Below are positions 26,101-34,210 of a stretch of DNA of 64,000 nt, in pieces; position 1 is the first letter of the stretch; each line of letters opens with the position of its first letter. This DNA comes from Acidobacteriaceae bacterium (lineage in GTDB: Bacteria > Acidobacteriota > Terriglobia > Bryobacterales > Bryobacteraceae). The notes beneath the pieces were generated by a model, which was not told where the DNA came from, did not search any database, and saw only the letters and a list, made by a program, of their open reading frames with translations. The stretch covers positions 62,001-126,000 of the forward strand of contig JAFAMD010000019.1 of NCBI GenBank assembly GCA_019233755.1, read 5' to 3'. Both the position numbers and the translations under genes were made by a program.

Positions 26101-27732
26101 TCAGTTCCGTTGTCGCGGCAGCACATCTACTTTCGCCGGAATTTCGATTTGCGAGGGAACGGTGATGGACTGGCCCCGGACGAGATAGGGCTTCATGACG
26201 TCGGGGTTCTGATAGGCGAGATCCGTGCCATCATCGATGGCGAGCAGGGTGTAACGGCCAGGTGGGATATCGGAAAGAGTAAACGTGCCGTCGCTGTCGC
26301 TTTGATCACGGCGAATCAGCGCGATTTGCGCGGGATCTTGCGGAAGCAGCAGAACCATTACGGCGGGCATTGGCTTGCCGTCTCTTACCGCGATGCCATC
26401 GAGTTTAGGAAGCGCAACGGACGCAGCAAGGACTGCGAGCTGGAGCGAAGTCCCCGCTGGGATATCGATGACATCACCTGAATTGGTGCGGCCTTTCGTA
26501 GAGATGGATTTAACGTAGAAGCCAGGTGCGTTAAACAGGACGAATTCGTAACGGCCAGGCGCAGGCGGCGGGCTCTCGCACGAAAACGAACCGTCGGGTT
26601 GAACGGGACAGTTTAAAGTGTCCCGATAATTCGAAAGTTGAAGGGATGCGCCTTTGACCGGTTGGCCGGCAGACTCGAACGTTATCTGGCCGGAGATCGT
26701 GGCATCAGGCCTGTTTGGGAAGCTGATCACGGAGCCGGTGGAGAGGTCGACGCTCTGTCGAACGGTGCGCGGTGGATTTCCTTCTGTAAAACGCTGGAGT
26801 TGTACATCATAGTGGCCCGGCGCGATGGCGTTCAGTTCGTAACCATCGGGGCCACCCACCAACGGAGCACCTGTGTAGATTTGAAAACCGCCGGGACCTT
26901 TGACAATAGCTAGTGCTCCCACTCCGATGCCGGGTTGCGCGTCGAATCCAGTTACGCGCGCGTGAACAGCGGGTACAGCACGAACACTGATCTGCGCGGT
27001 TACGGAAGCGCCTTCGCCGAGTGTGATGAGCTGGGCCGCCGACGGGTCTGTGGTGTCGCCGTAATAAGTAATGGGATACGCAACGTCGAGACCGGAGGGA
27101 GGTTCGATGACCTGCGCGGCGTTTTGGCCACCGCCTGTATAAACTGTGACCGGAGATTGCGCGTACCAAGGATGAGCTGTGACTGCGATGAAATACGTGC
27201 CGGGCGCCAGATGTGCAAAATGGAACGCACCGGAGTTAGACGTGCTCGTGGAACCGGACTGAATCACCTCAGGAGCACCGTTTGAGATCGCCTTCCGGAG
27301 CAACTGTACCTGTGCAGACGAGACGGGCTCTCCTTCTTCGTCGAGCACTGTACCCGAAATGCGAGCGAATGCCTGAAGCGGGAACACGATGTTTTCGGAA
27401 TCGAGGCCGGGTCCGATCGCGATGGCAGTAGAGAATTGCTCATGCTGCTGATAGAGCTGAATTGGTCCGCTGCGCCGCTGGGCACCAAGGGAGTACTTGC
27501 CACGGGGCAGATTGGTAAAGAGAAAGCGGCCGTCTGCGCCAGTAACGGCGGCCAGCGGTTGGGCGCGATGCTCAACCGGGGCGATGCCAACCAGGACGTT
27601 ATTGAGCGGGCGATTGGTTGCGTGCTCGAGTACAGTGCCGCTGATGGTATATGTTGCGGGCGCTTGCTGAAAGGCGGCCGCGAAAACCGGGGCCAGAAAC
27701 CAGGCCGGCAGCGCCTTCAATAGCGGGCACAT
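26101..27732 (-). CDS. secreted carboxypeptidase-regulatory-domain protein
   Basis: The protein has 543 residues with an N-terminal signal. Two to three carboxypeptidase-regulatory-like beta-sandwich units are visible: YTISGTVLEHATNRPLNN and GRFLFTNLPRGKYSL near the start, another FARISGTVLDEEGEPVSS near 120, and a late GTFTLSDIPPGRYTL near 490. No enzyme motif is seen. Such proteins are abundant in Acidobacteria and thought to be surface or periplasmic adhesion-like scaffolds. Its ATG overlaps the stop of the upstream paralogue by one base (TGATG), so both come from one mRNA. Confidence 0.8.
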   Translation of the reverse strand: MCPLLKALPAWFLAPVFAAAFQQAPATYTISGTVLEHATNRPLNNVLVGIAPVEHRAQPLAAVTGADGRFLFTNLPRGKYSLGAQRRSGPIQLYQQHEQFSTAIAIGPGLDSENIVFPLQAFARISGTVLDEEGEPVSSAQVQLLRKAISNGAPEVIQSGSTSTSNSGAFHFAHLAPGTYFIAVTAHPWYAQSPVTVYTGGGQNAAQVIEPPSGLDVAYPITYYGDTTDPSAAQLITLGEGASVTAQISVRAVPAVHARVTGFDAQPGIGVGALAIVKGPGGFQIYTGAPLVGGPDGYELNAIAPGHYDVQLQRFTEGNPPRTVRQSVDLSTGSVISFPNRPDATISGQITFESAGQPVKGASLQLSNYRDTLNCPVQPDGSFSCESPPPAPGRYEFVLFNAPGFYVKSISTKGRTNSGDVIDIPAGTSLQLAVLAASVALPKLDGIAVRDGKPMPAVMVLLLPQDPAQIALIRRDQSDSDGTFTLSDIPPGRYTLLAIDDGTDLAYQNPDVMKPYLVRGQSITVPSQIEIPAKVDVLPRQRN

Positions 27733-29348
27733 CAGTTTGCCCCTCGCTGGACGACATCGAGCGCGAGTTCGGCTTTCTGGTTTGCGCTGAGAGTGATCTG
27801 CTGGCCGGCAAGGCCGCGGAGCGCGTCGGGATTAGCGTATTCCAGGCCCTCGATGTTAGAAAACGCGTAGACGCGGTATTCCCCCGGCGGCAGGTTCGGG
27901 AAGACGCGTTCGGAGGCGGCGTTCTGGTACAGGATTCGCGGTTCAAAAGAACGGTTGTCCGAAGCCAGAATGACAGCAACGGTCGAGGCGGAGTCCTGCG
28001 TGTTCAATTTGACGGTCAGGATCGCGCAGTCGTTGCGAAAACTGACATCGATCGGTGCGTGCTGTCCACCGGGTGAAACGACGAAATCATCGCGCATGAG
28101 GTCGGCTGAACCGGAAGTGATCGAGTCAATGCAGCCGTTTCCGAACGCCTGGGCGACTACGGTGTAGGAAGCCGGGAGTATGTCGCGAACCGAGAGCGAG
28201 CCGGGCGGCTCGCCGGGCGCGGCACCGGCGAAATATTCCCTACCGTTGGTATCGAGGTTGCGCGGAACCAAGCGGAGCTGCAGATTCGGATTCCCTTGAT
28301 CCGGGCTGTTCGCCACGCGAACGGGGACAGGCGGGACCGGCTGAAGCGAAACGGCAACATTCTGAATGTTCGCGCTGCGGACGTCTATGGATTGCTCTCC
28401 GTAGTTTAGGGTGTTGTTTTGACCTTCTGTTAGAAAAACAATCTTCCAGGAGCCGGCGGAAATAGCGGGCAGCACCCAGCGGCCTGTCTGCTGATTGACC
28501 TGGGCAAAGATGCCCGTCTGTTCACCATCTGCGGTTTCAATAGCGGGTTGGTTCATCGGGCCGACAGGCGCCACGACCCCACTGACTCGGAATGCGGGAA
28601 CGGGCTGGAGTGTGAAGTCAATCTGCGCATGGTCGCCAGGTTTGAGCTGGATCGCTTGAGCGGAAGACCTGTTGGGTGCATTGGGATAGAACTGTGCCGG
28701 GTAGACTTCGAGCGGGACGTGATTGGGAGTTTGCAAATCACCGGTGAAAGCGAATACCTTTTGTTGGTTCACGCGGATGAAGTAGCTGCCAGGAACCAGG
28801 TTTTCGAGGGCATAATTGCCGTCTTCGTCGGTTCCCATGCCACAACTGGTCGTGGTACGCTTCCGGCCGTTCACGATTTGCTCTGACAGACACTCCACAT
28901 TGATGTTTGGGATGGGTTCGCCTTGGTTGTCGACTACGCGGCCCGTGATAGTGGCCGCGGGGACGAGCGTCAACGATAGCGGCTGCGTGGCGGCGCCGAC
29001 TATGATTGCCGATCCGGATCCCCTGAATGGATTCGGAGCAATTTGACTTGGTTCGAAGAAGCCTGGCTTCTGGGCGACAGCATTGTACTGGCCTTCGAGT
29101 ACGTTCTCGATCCGGAAGCGACCATCGGAACCGGTAAAGGCAGCGTACTGCGCTCGCCCTTGCAAATGAACCAGCGCACGCCGGATCGGTTCGCCGGTCA
29201 ATAAGTTGGAGGCGGTCCCGGTAACTGTATAGGTGTTGTTGCCCTGCGAAGGCATGCGCTGCAGTTGGCCGGTGTAGACTTGCTGGCCTGCGTAAAGGGA
29301 AATGCAGCACGCTGCTGCGATCAGGACGGGAAACGGGGCGGCGCGCAT
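27732..29348 (-). CDS. secreted carboxypeptidase-regulatory-domain protein, paralogue of downstream gene
   Basis: The protein has 538 residues with signal peptide MRAAPFPVLIAAACCISLYAG. Regulatory-type units include YTVTGTASNLLTGEPIRR/GRFRIENVLEGQYNA and ITGRVVDNQGEPIPN/GNYALENLVPGSYFI. The body is beta-rich with Gln/Pro stretches. It is similar in length and layout to the coupled downstream gene, so they are likely an old tandem duplication. Probably transcribed with or after the sigma/anti-sigma group upstream on the same strand, although a remnant gene lies between. Confidence 0.8.
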   Translation of the reverse strand: MRAAPFPVLIAAACCISLYAGQQVYTGQLQRMPSQGNNTYTVTGTASNLLTGEPIRRALVHLQGRAQYAAFTGSDGRFRIENVLEGQYNAVAQKPGFFEPSQIAPNPFRGSGSAIIVGAATQPLSLTLVPAATITGRVVDNQGEPIPNINVECLSEQIVNGRKRTTTSCGMGTDEDGNYALENLVPGSYFIRVNQQKVFAFTGDLQTPNHVPLEVYPAQFYPNAPNRSSAQAIQLKPGDHAQIDFTLQPVPAFRVSGVVAPVGPMNQPAIETADGEQTGIFAQVNQQTGRWVLPAISAGSWKIVFLTEGQNNTLNYGEQSIDVRSANIQNVAVSLQPVPPVPVRVANSPDQGNPNLQLRLVPRNLDTNGREYFAGAAPGEPPGSLSVRDILPASYTVVAQAFGNGCIDSITSGSADLMRDDFVVSPGGQHAPIDVSFRNDCAILTVKLNTQDSASTVAVILASDNRSFEPRILYQNAASERVFPNLPPGEYRVYAFSNIEGLEYANPDALRGLAGQQITLSANQKAELALDVVQRGAN

Positions 29349-29412
29349 GCGAATCTGTAAAGGTTAGAAGCCGGAGTAGAGAAGCAGGTTCCCGGAATCT
29401 ACTGGCCAAGTC

Positions 29413-29637
29413 TTATTGCGACACGCGTTTCGCAGTGTATTCGATTGTCTGGCTCGCGAAAGGTACCTCCACCTTAAATTTGATCTGGTCACCCTCCACC
29501 TTGCCTCTGTAATTAAGCTTGCCTTCGTTTCCTTGAATGCTTACGGTGATTACGAATGAGATGTTGTCGCCGTCGATCTTGCCATCCTCTATTGCTGACT
29601 TACCGAATATATAACTTCGGCCATTAACCTGGACGTT
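29413..29637 (-). pseudogene. 3' remnant of a secreted beta-protein gene, start missing
   Basis: Directly after the stop of the FecR-like gene the same frame continues for 75 codons with clean protein-like sequence (VNGRSYIFGKSAIEDG, then KIDGDNISFVITVS and KVEGDQIKFKVEV, ending TAKRVSQ) and a TAA at 29413. The pattern matches the C-terminus of small secreted beta-proteins common in Acidobacteria (IEDGKxxGDxISF, IEFTAKR). No ATG, GTG or TTG with a ribosome site opens it, so the 5' half was lost, apparently by a deletion joining it to the anti-sigma gene's end. Confidence 0.6.
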
Positions 29638-30606
29638 TCACCACTGCCTTTTCCATTTGCGCCACCAACCTGTATCCCCGAGCTGCAAAGCATCCCAGGC
29701 AGCATCCATCGCATTCGGGCCTCCGCGCAGAATGGCTTCACGCGTGACGGCAGGCGGCAGGATCACCAGCGCGGTGAAACGATCGAACACTTCGGCCCTT
29801 TGCGATCCCTGGGTTCGTGCGAGCAAGTGCCAGAGAGTCAGCGCATCACGTGGCCGGGATGCGGAAAGCGCACTGTCGAGGGCGGCTGAGCTTCCGGTCG
29901 ATTCAAACCGGGCCATGGCGCTGATCAACGCAGCGGGGGCATCGAGGAAGTACGGCGGATCAGGACCGCGGCCGGGCCGCGTGGTGCAGGCGGCACCGGC
30001 AGGAATAAAGGACTCGGTATTATGCCATTGAAACGCTACCCACCCGGTTTCGACGGTCAGAAATCCAGTGCCGCCAGAGTCAACATGCAAGGTGTATTGG
30101 CAGCCCAGGTCAACGGTTCTTGCCGACGGCGTATCGACGACGAAGTTTGTAGGGGGCGCCCAGATAAAGGCGTGAATGGTGCCACGGTCGAGCGCGAGTC
30201 GCTGCTCACCGCCGGGGGCTGAGAGCACACGCAAGCGCGTGTCCGGTCGGATATCGACCATTCCGACTAAGTCGGATTGTATCGTTGCCTGAGTGGAGGC
30301 GGCGGTTTCGATAATTTGACCGGTGTGGACGGCGCTGGGCTTGCTGCCGGCAAGAGATAACTGCCAGGAAGTTACAGGTCCCACCGTGTGGATTCGCTCG
30401 AGGAAAAGCGCTGCGGCGGCGCCGAAAACTATGACGGCCGCAGCCGCCAATTTCCACCCGCGCCACGCTTGCGATTTGTTCGATGCAACGGGCGTGAGCG
30501 GCCGGCGTCTGTCTTCAGGCAATTGAAGCTGGCCGAGGAGCTGTTCCAGGCGGACGATCTCTGGTTCCGGCTCGCCGCTTCGATCCCAGAGATAATCTTC
30601 GTTCAT
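29638..30606 (-). CDS. FecR-type transmembrane anti-sigma factor
   Basis: The protein has 322 residues. The N-terminal 45 residues are cytosolic, followed by one membrane helix (LAAAAVIVFGAAAALFL, about 52-68), then a periplasmic FecR-like domain (VGMVDIRPDTRLRVL, GTIHAFIWAPPTNF, DTPSARTVDLGCQYTLHV). FecR domains gate an ECF sigma factor in response to envelope signals. The start ATG overlaps the sigma gene's TGA (ATGA). It ends KRKWKRQW-like, possibly near its native end, at the junction with the truncated gene. Confidence 0.82.
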   Translation of the reverse strand: MNEDYLWDRSGEPEPEIVRLEQLLGQLQLPEDRRRPLTPVASNKSQAWRGWKLAAAAVIVFGAAAALFLERIHTVGPVTSWQLSLAGSKPSAVHTGQIIETAASTQATIQSDLVGMVDIRPDTRLRVLSAPGGEQRLALDRGTIHAFIWAPPTNFVVDTPSARTVDLGCQYTLHVDSGGTGFLTVETGWVAFQWHNTESFIPAGAACTTRPGRGPDPPYFLDAPAALISAMARFESTGSSAALDSALSASRPRDALTLWHLLARTQGSQRAEVFDRFTALVILPPAVTREAILRGGPNAMDAAWDALQLGDTGWWRKWKRQW

Positions 30607-31133
30607 AATCCTTCCTTACGTTCCAGGTGGGCGCGCAAGAGTTTCATGCCGCGGCACAGGTTCACGCGCACGGAATCCGGAGTGAGACCGGTGCGCGCCG
30701 CGATCTCAGGCCCGGTCATTCCTTCTACAAGCCGAAGGATCAACGTTCCCCGATAGCTTTCGGGCAAGCGCTGGATTACAGCGAGCACAGCAAACGCTTC
30801 ACCGTCAGGCTGCGTCCGTCCGGGAAGGGACGCGCGCGGCTCGGATGTAATTCTTTTGCTGCGCAGATGGTCTGTCGCCGTCCGGCGCGCAATGGCGATG
30901 AGCCACCCGCAAAAGGCTGCAGGCTCGCGCAATGCGGGCAGGCGTTCCATGGCTTTTAAGAACACGTCCTGCACGAGATCTTCGGCATCGTAATAAGAGA
31001 CATGAGACAGAAGAATCCCGTGGACGAGGCGTTCGTATTGCTCATAGAGCGTGCCAAAAGCCGCGCGGTCGCCGCTTTGCGCGGCTCGAACCAACGTGGC
31101 TTCCTGCGAGCGAGGCTCGATCACGGTGAGCAC
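30603..31133 (-). CDS. ECF-type RNA polymerase sigma factor
   Basis: The protein has 176 residues if the GTG at 31133 is used; the frame is open to 31361 but the extra sequence overlaps the upstream gene and is not sigma-like. Region 2: RAAFGTLYEQYERLVHG, YYDAEDLVQDVFLKAMERLP. Region 4: LPESYRGTLILRLVEGMTGPEIAARTG, SVRVNLCRGMKLL. It is coupled by ATGA overlap to the FecR-like gene, so the pair forms a cell-surface-type signalling unit. Targets are unknown; the nearby secreted regulatory-domain proteins are candidates. Confidence 0.86.
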   Translation of the reverse strand: MLTVIEPRSQEATLVRAAQSGDRAAFGTLYEQYERLVHGILLSHVSYYDAEDLVQDVFLKAMERLPALREPAAFCGWLIAIARRTATDHLRSKRITSEPRASLPGRTQPDGEAFAVLAVIQRLPESYRGTLILRLVEGMTGPEIAARTGLTPDSVRVNLCRGMKLLRAHLERKEGL

Positions 31134-31152
31134 GAAGGCTATCAGCTTGAGT

Positions 31153-31623
31153 CTACTGCCGTGCGAGCGCAGCCTGTTCGGTGTTAAGTACGGAGTCCAC
31201 TTCGGCATCCGCCGGTATGTGGAAATACTGTTTGACGGCCGCCCACTGAACAGAATTCTTGTCGAGCGGGACCACAACGGCGGTGGCGTAGTCCTTATAG
31301 TCCGGGTTGGTTGCCACCAGCTTGACGGCCCAGATACCTTGTTCCGGCCACGTGCGTGCAAGTGCGAATGTCCCTGGTTTTGAAAGAGGCATGAGTTTTA
31401 AGGGGATACTGTTGCGCGTTCCGTTCATGACGCCTTCCGCGCTAGCCGTGACGGTTGTTTTCTCCGGTGAACGGCAGGCCGCGACCTGCACCACGAGCAG
31501 CGCGTGCTTCGCGACGGCTTCGGGATTGGCCGACGGATTTTCGACCTGGAGAAGCAAGGCGCCTGCGAAGAGCGGCGCAGCCAAAATCGATAGGCTGAGC
31601 AGGGGCTTCCCGAGTGTACGCAT
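31153..31623 (-). CDS. small secreted protein of unknown function
   Basis: The protein has 156 residues from the ATG at 31623, preceded by AAAGGAG at 9 nt. Signal peptide (LLSLSILAAPLFAGALL) is followed by a beta-rich body. HALLVVQVAACRSPEKT and GIWAVKLVATNP suggest an immunoglobulin-like or exported sensor-type fold. It ends 20 bp before the sigma factor GTG, so it is likely the first gene of the sigma/FecR transcript. I do not recognise the family. Confidence 0.65.
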   Translation of the reverse strand: MRTLGKPLLSLSILAAPLFAGALLLQVENPSANPEAVAKHALLVVQVAACRSPEKTTVTASAEGVMNGTRNSIPLKLMPLSKPGTFALARTWPEQGIWAVKLVATNPDYKDYATAVVVPLDKNSVQWAAVKQYFHIPADAEVDSVLNTEQAALARQ

Positions 31624-31716
31624 GTCTTCTAGCTCCTTTGCAGAACTTCTTGAAAAGCTCTGAGGAGAAGACGGGGGCAGCCGCCTGACTGTTAACGGAG
31701 AGGTGCCGGACCTCGC

Positions 31717-31746
31717 TTGACACGCAGCAGCGGGATCAAATATCCT
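31717..31746 (+). promoter_or_regulatory. sigma-70-type promoter for the BON-domain gene
   Basis: TTGACA at 31717-31722 and TATCCT at 31741-31746 have an 18-bp spacer, about 98 bp before the ATG at 31844. The resulting leader carries the 14-bp tandem repeats at 31797-31830. Confidence 0.5.
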
Positions 31747-31796
31747 GCCCATGACCCAACGTGAGCGATTCCGGGCAGCAGCGAACTTTGGCGGTC

Positions 31797-31830
31797 GAAT
31801 CGGGCCGGTGGAATCGGGCCGGTGGAATCG
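31797..31830. repeat. 14-bp tandem repeat in the BON-gene leader
   Basis: The unit GAATCGGGCCGGTG occurs twice in perfect tandem and then partially (GAATCGG), ending just before the ribosome site GGAAGAGGTG of the BON-domain gene. It could vary by slippage. Confidence 0.7.
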
Positions 31831-31843
31831 GAAGAGGTGATGC

Positions 31844-32488
31844 ATGAAGCGACGGTTGGTGCGGTCAGCTTTTGTGATCCTGGTTACTGCAGGCTCGCTG
31901 GTCTGCGCTCAACAATCGCAGGAAGCACCTGCAGCGAGCGAGGCGGCTCAAAAAAACATTCTGCGAATTGCCAAGCAAGTACAGAGCGAGATTCTGAAAT
32001 TGCCGCAATACGGTGTGTTCGATGATATTCACTTCGGGATCAAAGGGGAAGATACGGTGATACTCCGCGGGCAGGCATCGCGCCCTGTTCTCAAATCTTC
32101 CGCTGAGAACGTGGTAAAGAAAATCGAGGGCGTCAAAACGATCCAGAACGAAATCGAGGTCTTGCCGGTCTCGCCCAATGATGACCGCATTCGAGCTGCC
32201 GTTTACTACAGGATTTATAGCCAGCCGACGCTACAGAAATACACCTCCAATCGCGGGGGCAGCGCCCGGATGACGGGACGAAGCAGCGTCGCGCGAACGA
32301 TGGGAATTACCAACGACCCTCCGATCGGATATCACGCGATTCACATTATCGTCAAGAACGGTAACGTCAACCTGAAGGGCGTGGTGAACAATAACAGCGA
32401 TTCGGCGATTGCCGAGATGCAGGCCAACCAGACGCCGGGCGTTTTCAGCGTCGATAACGACCTCTATATCGCCACTCAGGAAAAGTGA
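31844..32488 (+). CDS. periplasmic BON-domain protein
   Basis: The protein has 214 residues with signal peptide (VRSAFVILVTAGSLVCAQ). There are two BON-like repeats. The first is about 40-108 (YGVFDDIHFGIKGEDTVILRGQASRP, VVKKIEGVKTIQNEIEV), the second about 118-210 (IHIIVKNGNVNLKGVVNNNSD, TPGVFSVDNDL). A Ser/Gly/Arg-rich loop near 135-150 splits the second. BON domains bind phospholipid or bridge to the outer membrane, as in OsmY. GAAGAGGTG precedes the ATG. Convergent with the DUF4230 gene. Confidence 0.85.
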   Translation: MKRRLVRSAFVILVTAGSLVCAQQSQEAPAASEAAQKNILRIAKQVQSEILKLPQYGVFDDIHFGIKGEDTVILRGQASRPVLKSSAENVVKKIEGVKTIQNEIEVLPVSPNDDRIRAAVYYRIYSQPTLQKYTSNRGGSARMTGRSSVARTMGITNDPPIGYHAIHIIVKNGNVNLKGVVNNNSDSAIAEMQANQTPGVFSVDNDLYIATQEK

Positions 32489-32512
32489 CGTGGGTTGTAC
32501 GCGGCGGCAAGG

Positions 32513-33106
32513 TTAAGAGCCACGCTTGGGAAATTCTACCTGAACGCCCAGGGCATTAAGAAAATCTCTGATCGCACTTTCCGCATTCCGTTGCGCCTGG
32601 TCAAGAATGCCCATCGCCAGCGCGGCGGAGCGAACCTCGTCGAGCGCCCGCAGCCGGGCCTTGTGTTCGAGCTCAGGGTCGAAGGGAACCCAGGGTGTCC
32701 ACCATGTGATCTGACGATCCCAAATCTTGATTTGCTTTTCATCCAGATAGGTGTCGATCAATTTGGCGGAGGGCAGATTGATCATGACCTTACGTTCATC
32801 AGAGAACAGGAAGTCCCTCGGTTTAAGCTCGGCCAGATCGACTCCCGCCAGCGCCTCACCCTGCACGATGAGGAGAATCGACTCGGAACCAAGGGGGACT
32901 TTCGGTTCAGTCAGGCCGACAACACGCTGAATGCTGTAGCGAACGGTGACGAGTTGTTTCAACTGTTTGATCTGCGTGATGACCGATGGCGTATCGAGGG
33001 AGCGACTGCCCCAGCGCGCCTTCGAGAGGTAAATGGATGCGAAAGCCACAACCAGGGCGAGCGCCAAAAGATTGGTTGAGACGATGGCGGTCACTTTCCA
33101 CTTCAT
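32513..33106 (-). CDS. DUF4230-family membrane-anchored protein
   Basis: The protein has 197 residues, with one N-terminal membrane helix (ISTNLLALALVVAFASIYL-like, about 9-28). The body carries QLVTVRYSIQRVVGL, then GEALAGVDLAEL and LPSAKLIDTYLDE, the DUF4230 pattern. The C-terminal helix (RNAESAIRDFLNALG) is typical. Function is unknown; the family is thought to sit in the envelope with the domain outside the membrane. It starts 90 bp from the divergent isomerase-like gene. Confidence 0.8.
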   Translation of the reverse strand: MKWKVTAIVSTNLLALALVVAFASIYLSKARWGSRSLDTPSVITQIKQLKQLVTVRYSIQRVVGLTEPKVPLGSESILLIVQGEALAGVDLAELKPRDFLFSDERKVMINLPSAKLIDTYLDEKQIKIWDRQITWWTPWVPFDPELEHKARLRALDEVRSAALAMGILDQAQRNAESAIRDFLNALGVQVEFPKRGS

Positions 33107-33195
33107 GCGAGCGTAGTGTAGCGTGTCTGGCGGGAGATATGCTGTATGGCGAGGCTGGGCTGAACGTGTTTTCGGCCGACGGATTAGGAGAAACG

Positions 33196-34191
33196 ATGAG
33201 CTATTCGAGACGGGATTTCGGAAAGGTTCTTATGACAGCTCTGCCCGCGGGCATGGCGCTGGGAAGGATCAACTCAACCGTTGATGGTGTCCGGTTGGGA
33301 GTATGCACCTACAGCTTTCGCGAGTTGCCGCGTGTGAATGGCGATGCGCTGGGACCCGTTATCCAGGCTCTGAAGGAATGCAACGCCGGGATTTGCGAGT
33401 TGTTTTCGCCTCAAATCGAGCCCGAAAATGTGATGCTTACCAAGTTGCTGCATGAGCTGACGACTCCCGGACCGGACGGGAAACTGCCGAGCATGCAGGA
33501 AGCTGGTGCGAAGTATCGGGCTGCAATGCACAGTCCGGAAGCCAAAAAGTATCGTGAAGAACTGCGCCAGTGGCGGCTGACGACACCCATGGACCACTTC
33601 AAGGCGGTGCGGAAGCAGTTCGATGAGGCGGGTGTCGACATCTACGCGTACACGCTTAACTTTTCGAGTGACTTTACGGATGAAGAACTCGACAAGTGTT
33701 TCCAGCAGGCCAAGGCATTGGACGTGAGGGCGATCGCTTCGTCTACGCAGGCCAGCATGCTGCCGCGCCTGAAACCACTGGCGGAGAAATACAAGATTTA
33801 CGTGGCCGTGCACGGACACAGTGATACGAAACATCCCGACGAATTTTCGTCGCCGGAGACGTTTCAGAAAGCCCTGGACATGTCGAACTGGTTCCGCGTG
33901 AACCTGGATATTGGACATTTCTCCGCGGCAGGGTTCGACCCCGTTGCTTACATCACGGAACATCACGATCGAATCACTCACCTTCACATCAAGGATCGAA
34001 AGAAGAACGATGGCCCGAACGCGCCGTTTGGAGAAGGTGATACGCCGATCAAGGCAGTGCTTCTGTTGCTTAAGGAGAAGAAGTACCCGATACCAGCACT
34101 GGTCGAGTACGAATATAAAGGCGCGGGAAGTCCGGTTGAAGAAGTAAACAAGTGCCTGGCGTATATGAAATCTGCGCTGCAGGGTGCGTAG
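33196..34191 (+). CDS. Tat-exported sugar-phosphate isomerase/epimerase-like protein (AP-endonuclease 2 fold)
   Basis: The protein has 331 residues from ATG 33196 with AGGAGAAACG upstream. SRRDFGKVLM is a twin-arginine signal (SRRxFxK). The body is a xylose-isomerase-like TIM barrel: LGVCTYSFRELP, CNAGICELFSP, VNLDIGHFSAAG, ITHLHIKDRKKN, LVEYEYKGAG. Likely metal-binding residues lie in the Glu, Asp/His and His positions of these blades. It is probably a sugar or polyol isomerase, or an inositol-related enzyme; substrate unknown. Confidence 0.85.
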   Translation: MSYSRRDFGKVLMTALPAGMALGRINSTVDGVRLGVCTYSFRELPRVNGDALGPVIQALKECNAGICELFSPQIEPENVMLTKLLHELTTPGPDGKLPSMQEAGAKYRAAMHSPEAKKYREELRQWRLTTPMDHFKAVRKQFDEAGVDIYAYTLNFSSDFTDEELDKCFQQAKALDVRAIASSTQASMLPRLKPLAEKYKIYVAVHGHSDTKHPDEFSSPETFQKALDMSNWFRVNLDIGHFSAAGFDPVAYITEHHDRITHLHIKDRKKNDGPNAPFGEGDTPIKAVLLLLKEKKYPIPALVEYEYKGAGSPVEEVNKCLAYMKSALQGA

Positions 34192-34210
34192 ACTTCCTGA
34201 CTGCGACTTT

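Noticed and set aside
30603..31361. 252-codon version of the sigma factor
   Set aside because: The extra N-terminus is antisense-like overlap with the secreted-protein gene, not sigma sequence; GTG 31133 gives family length.
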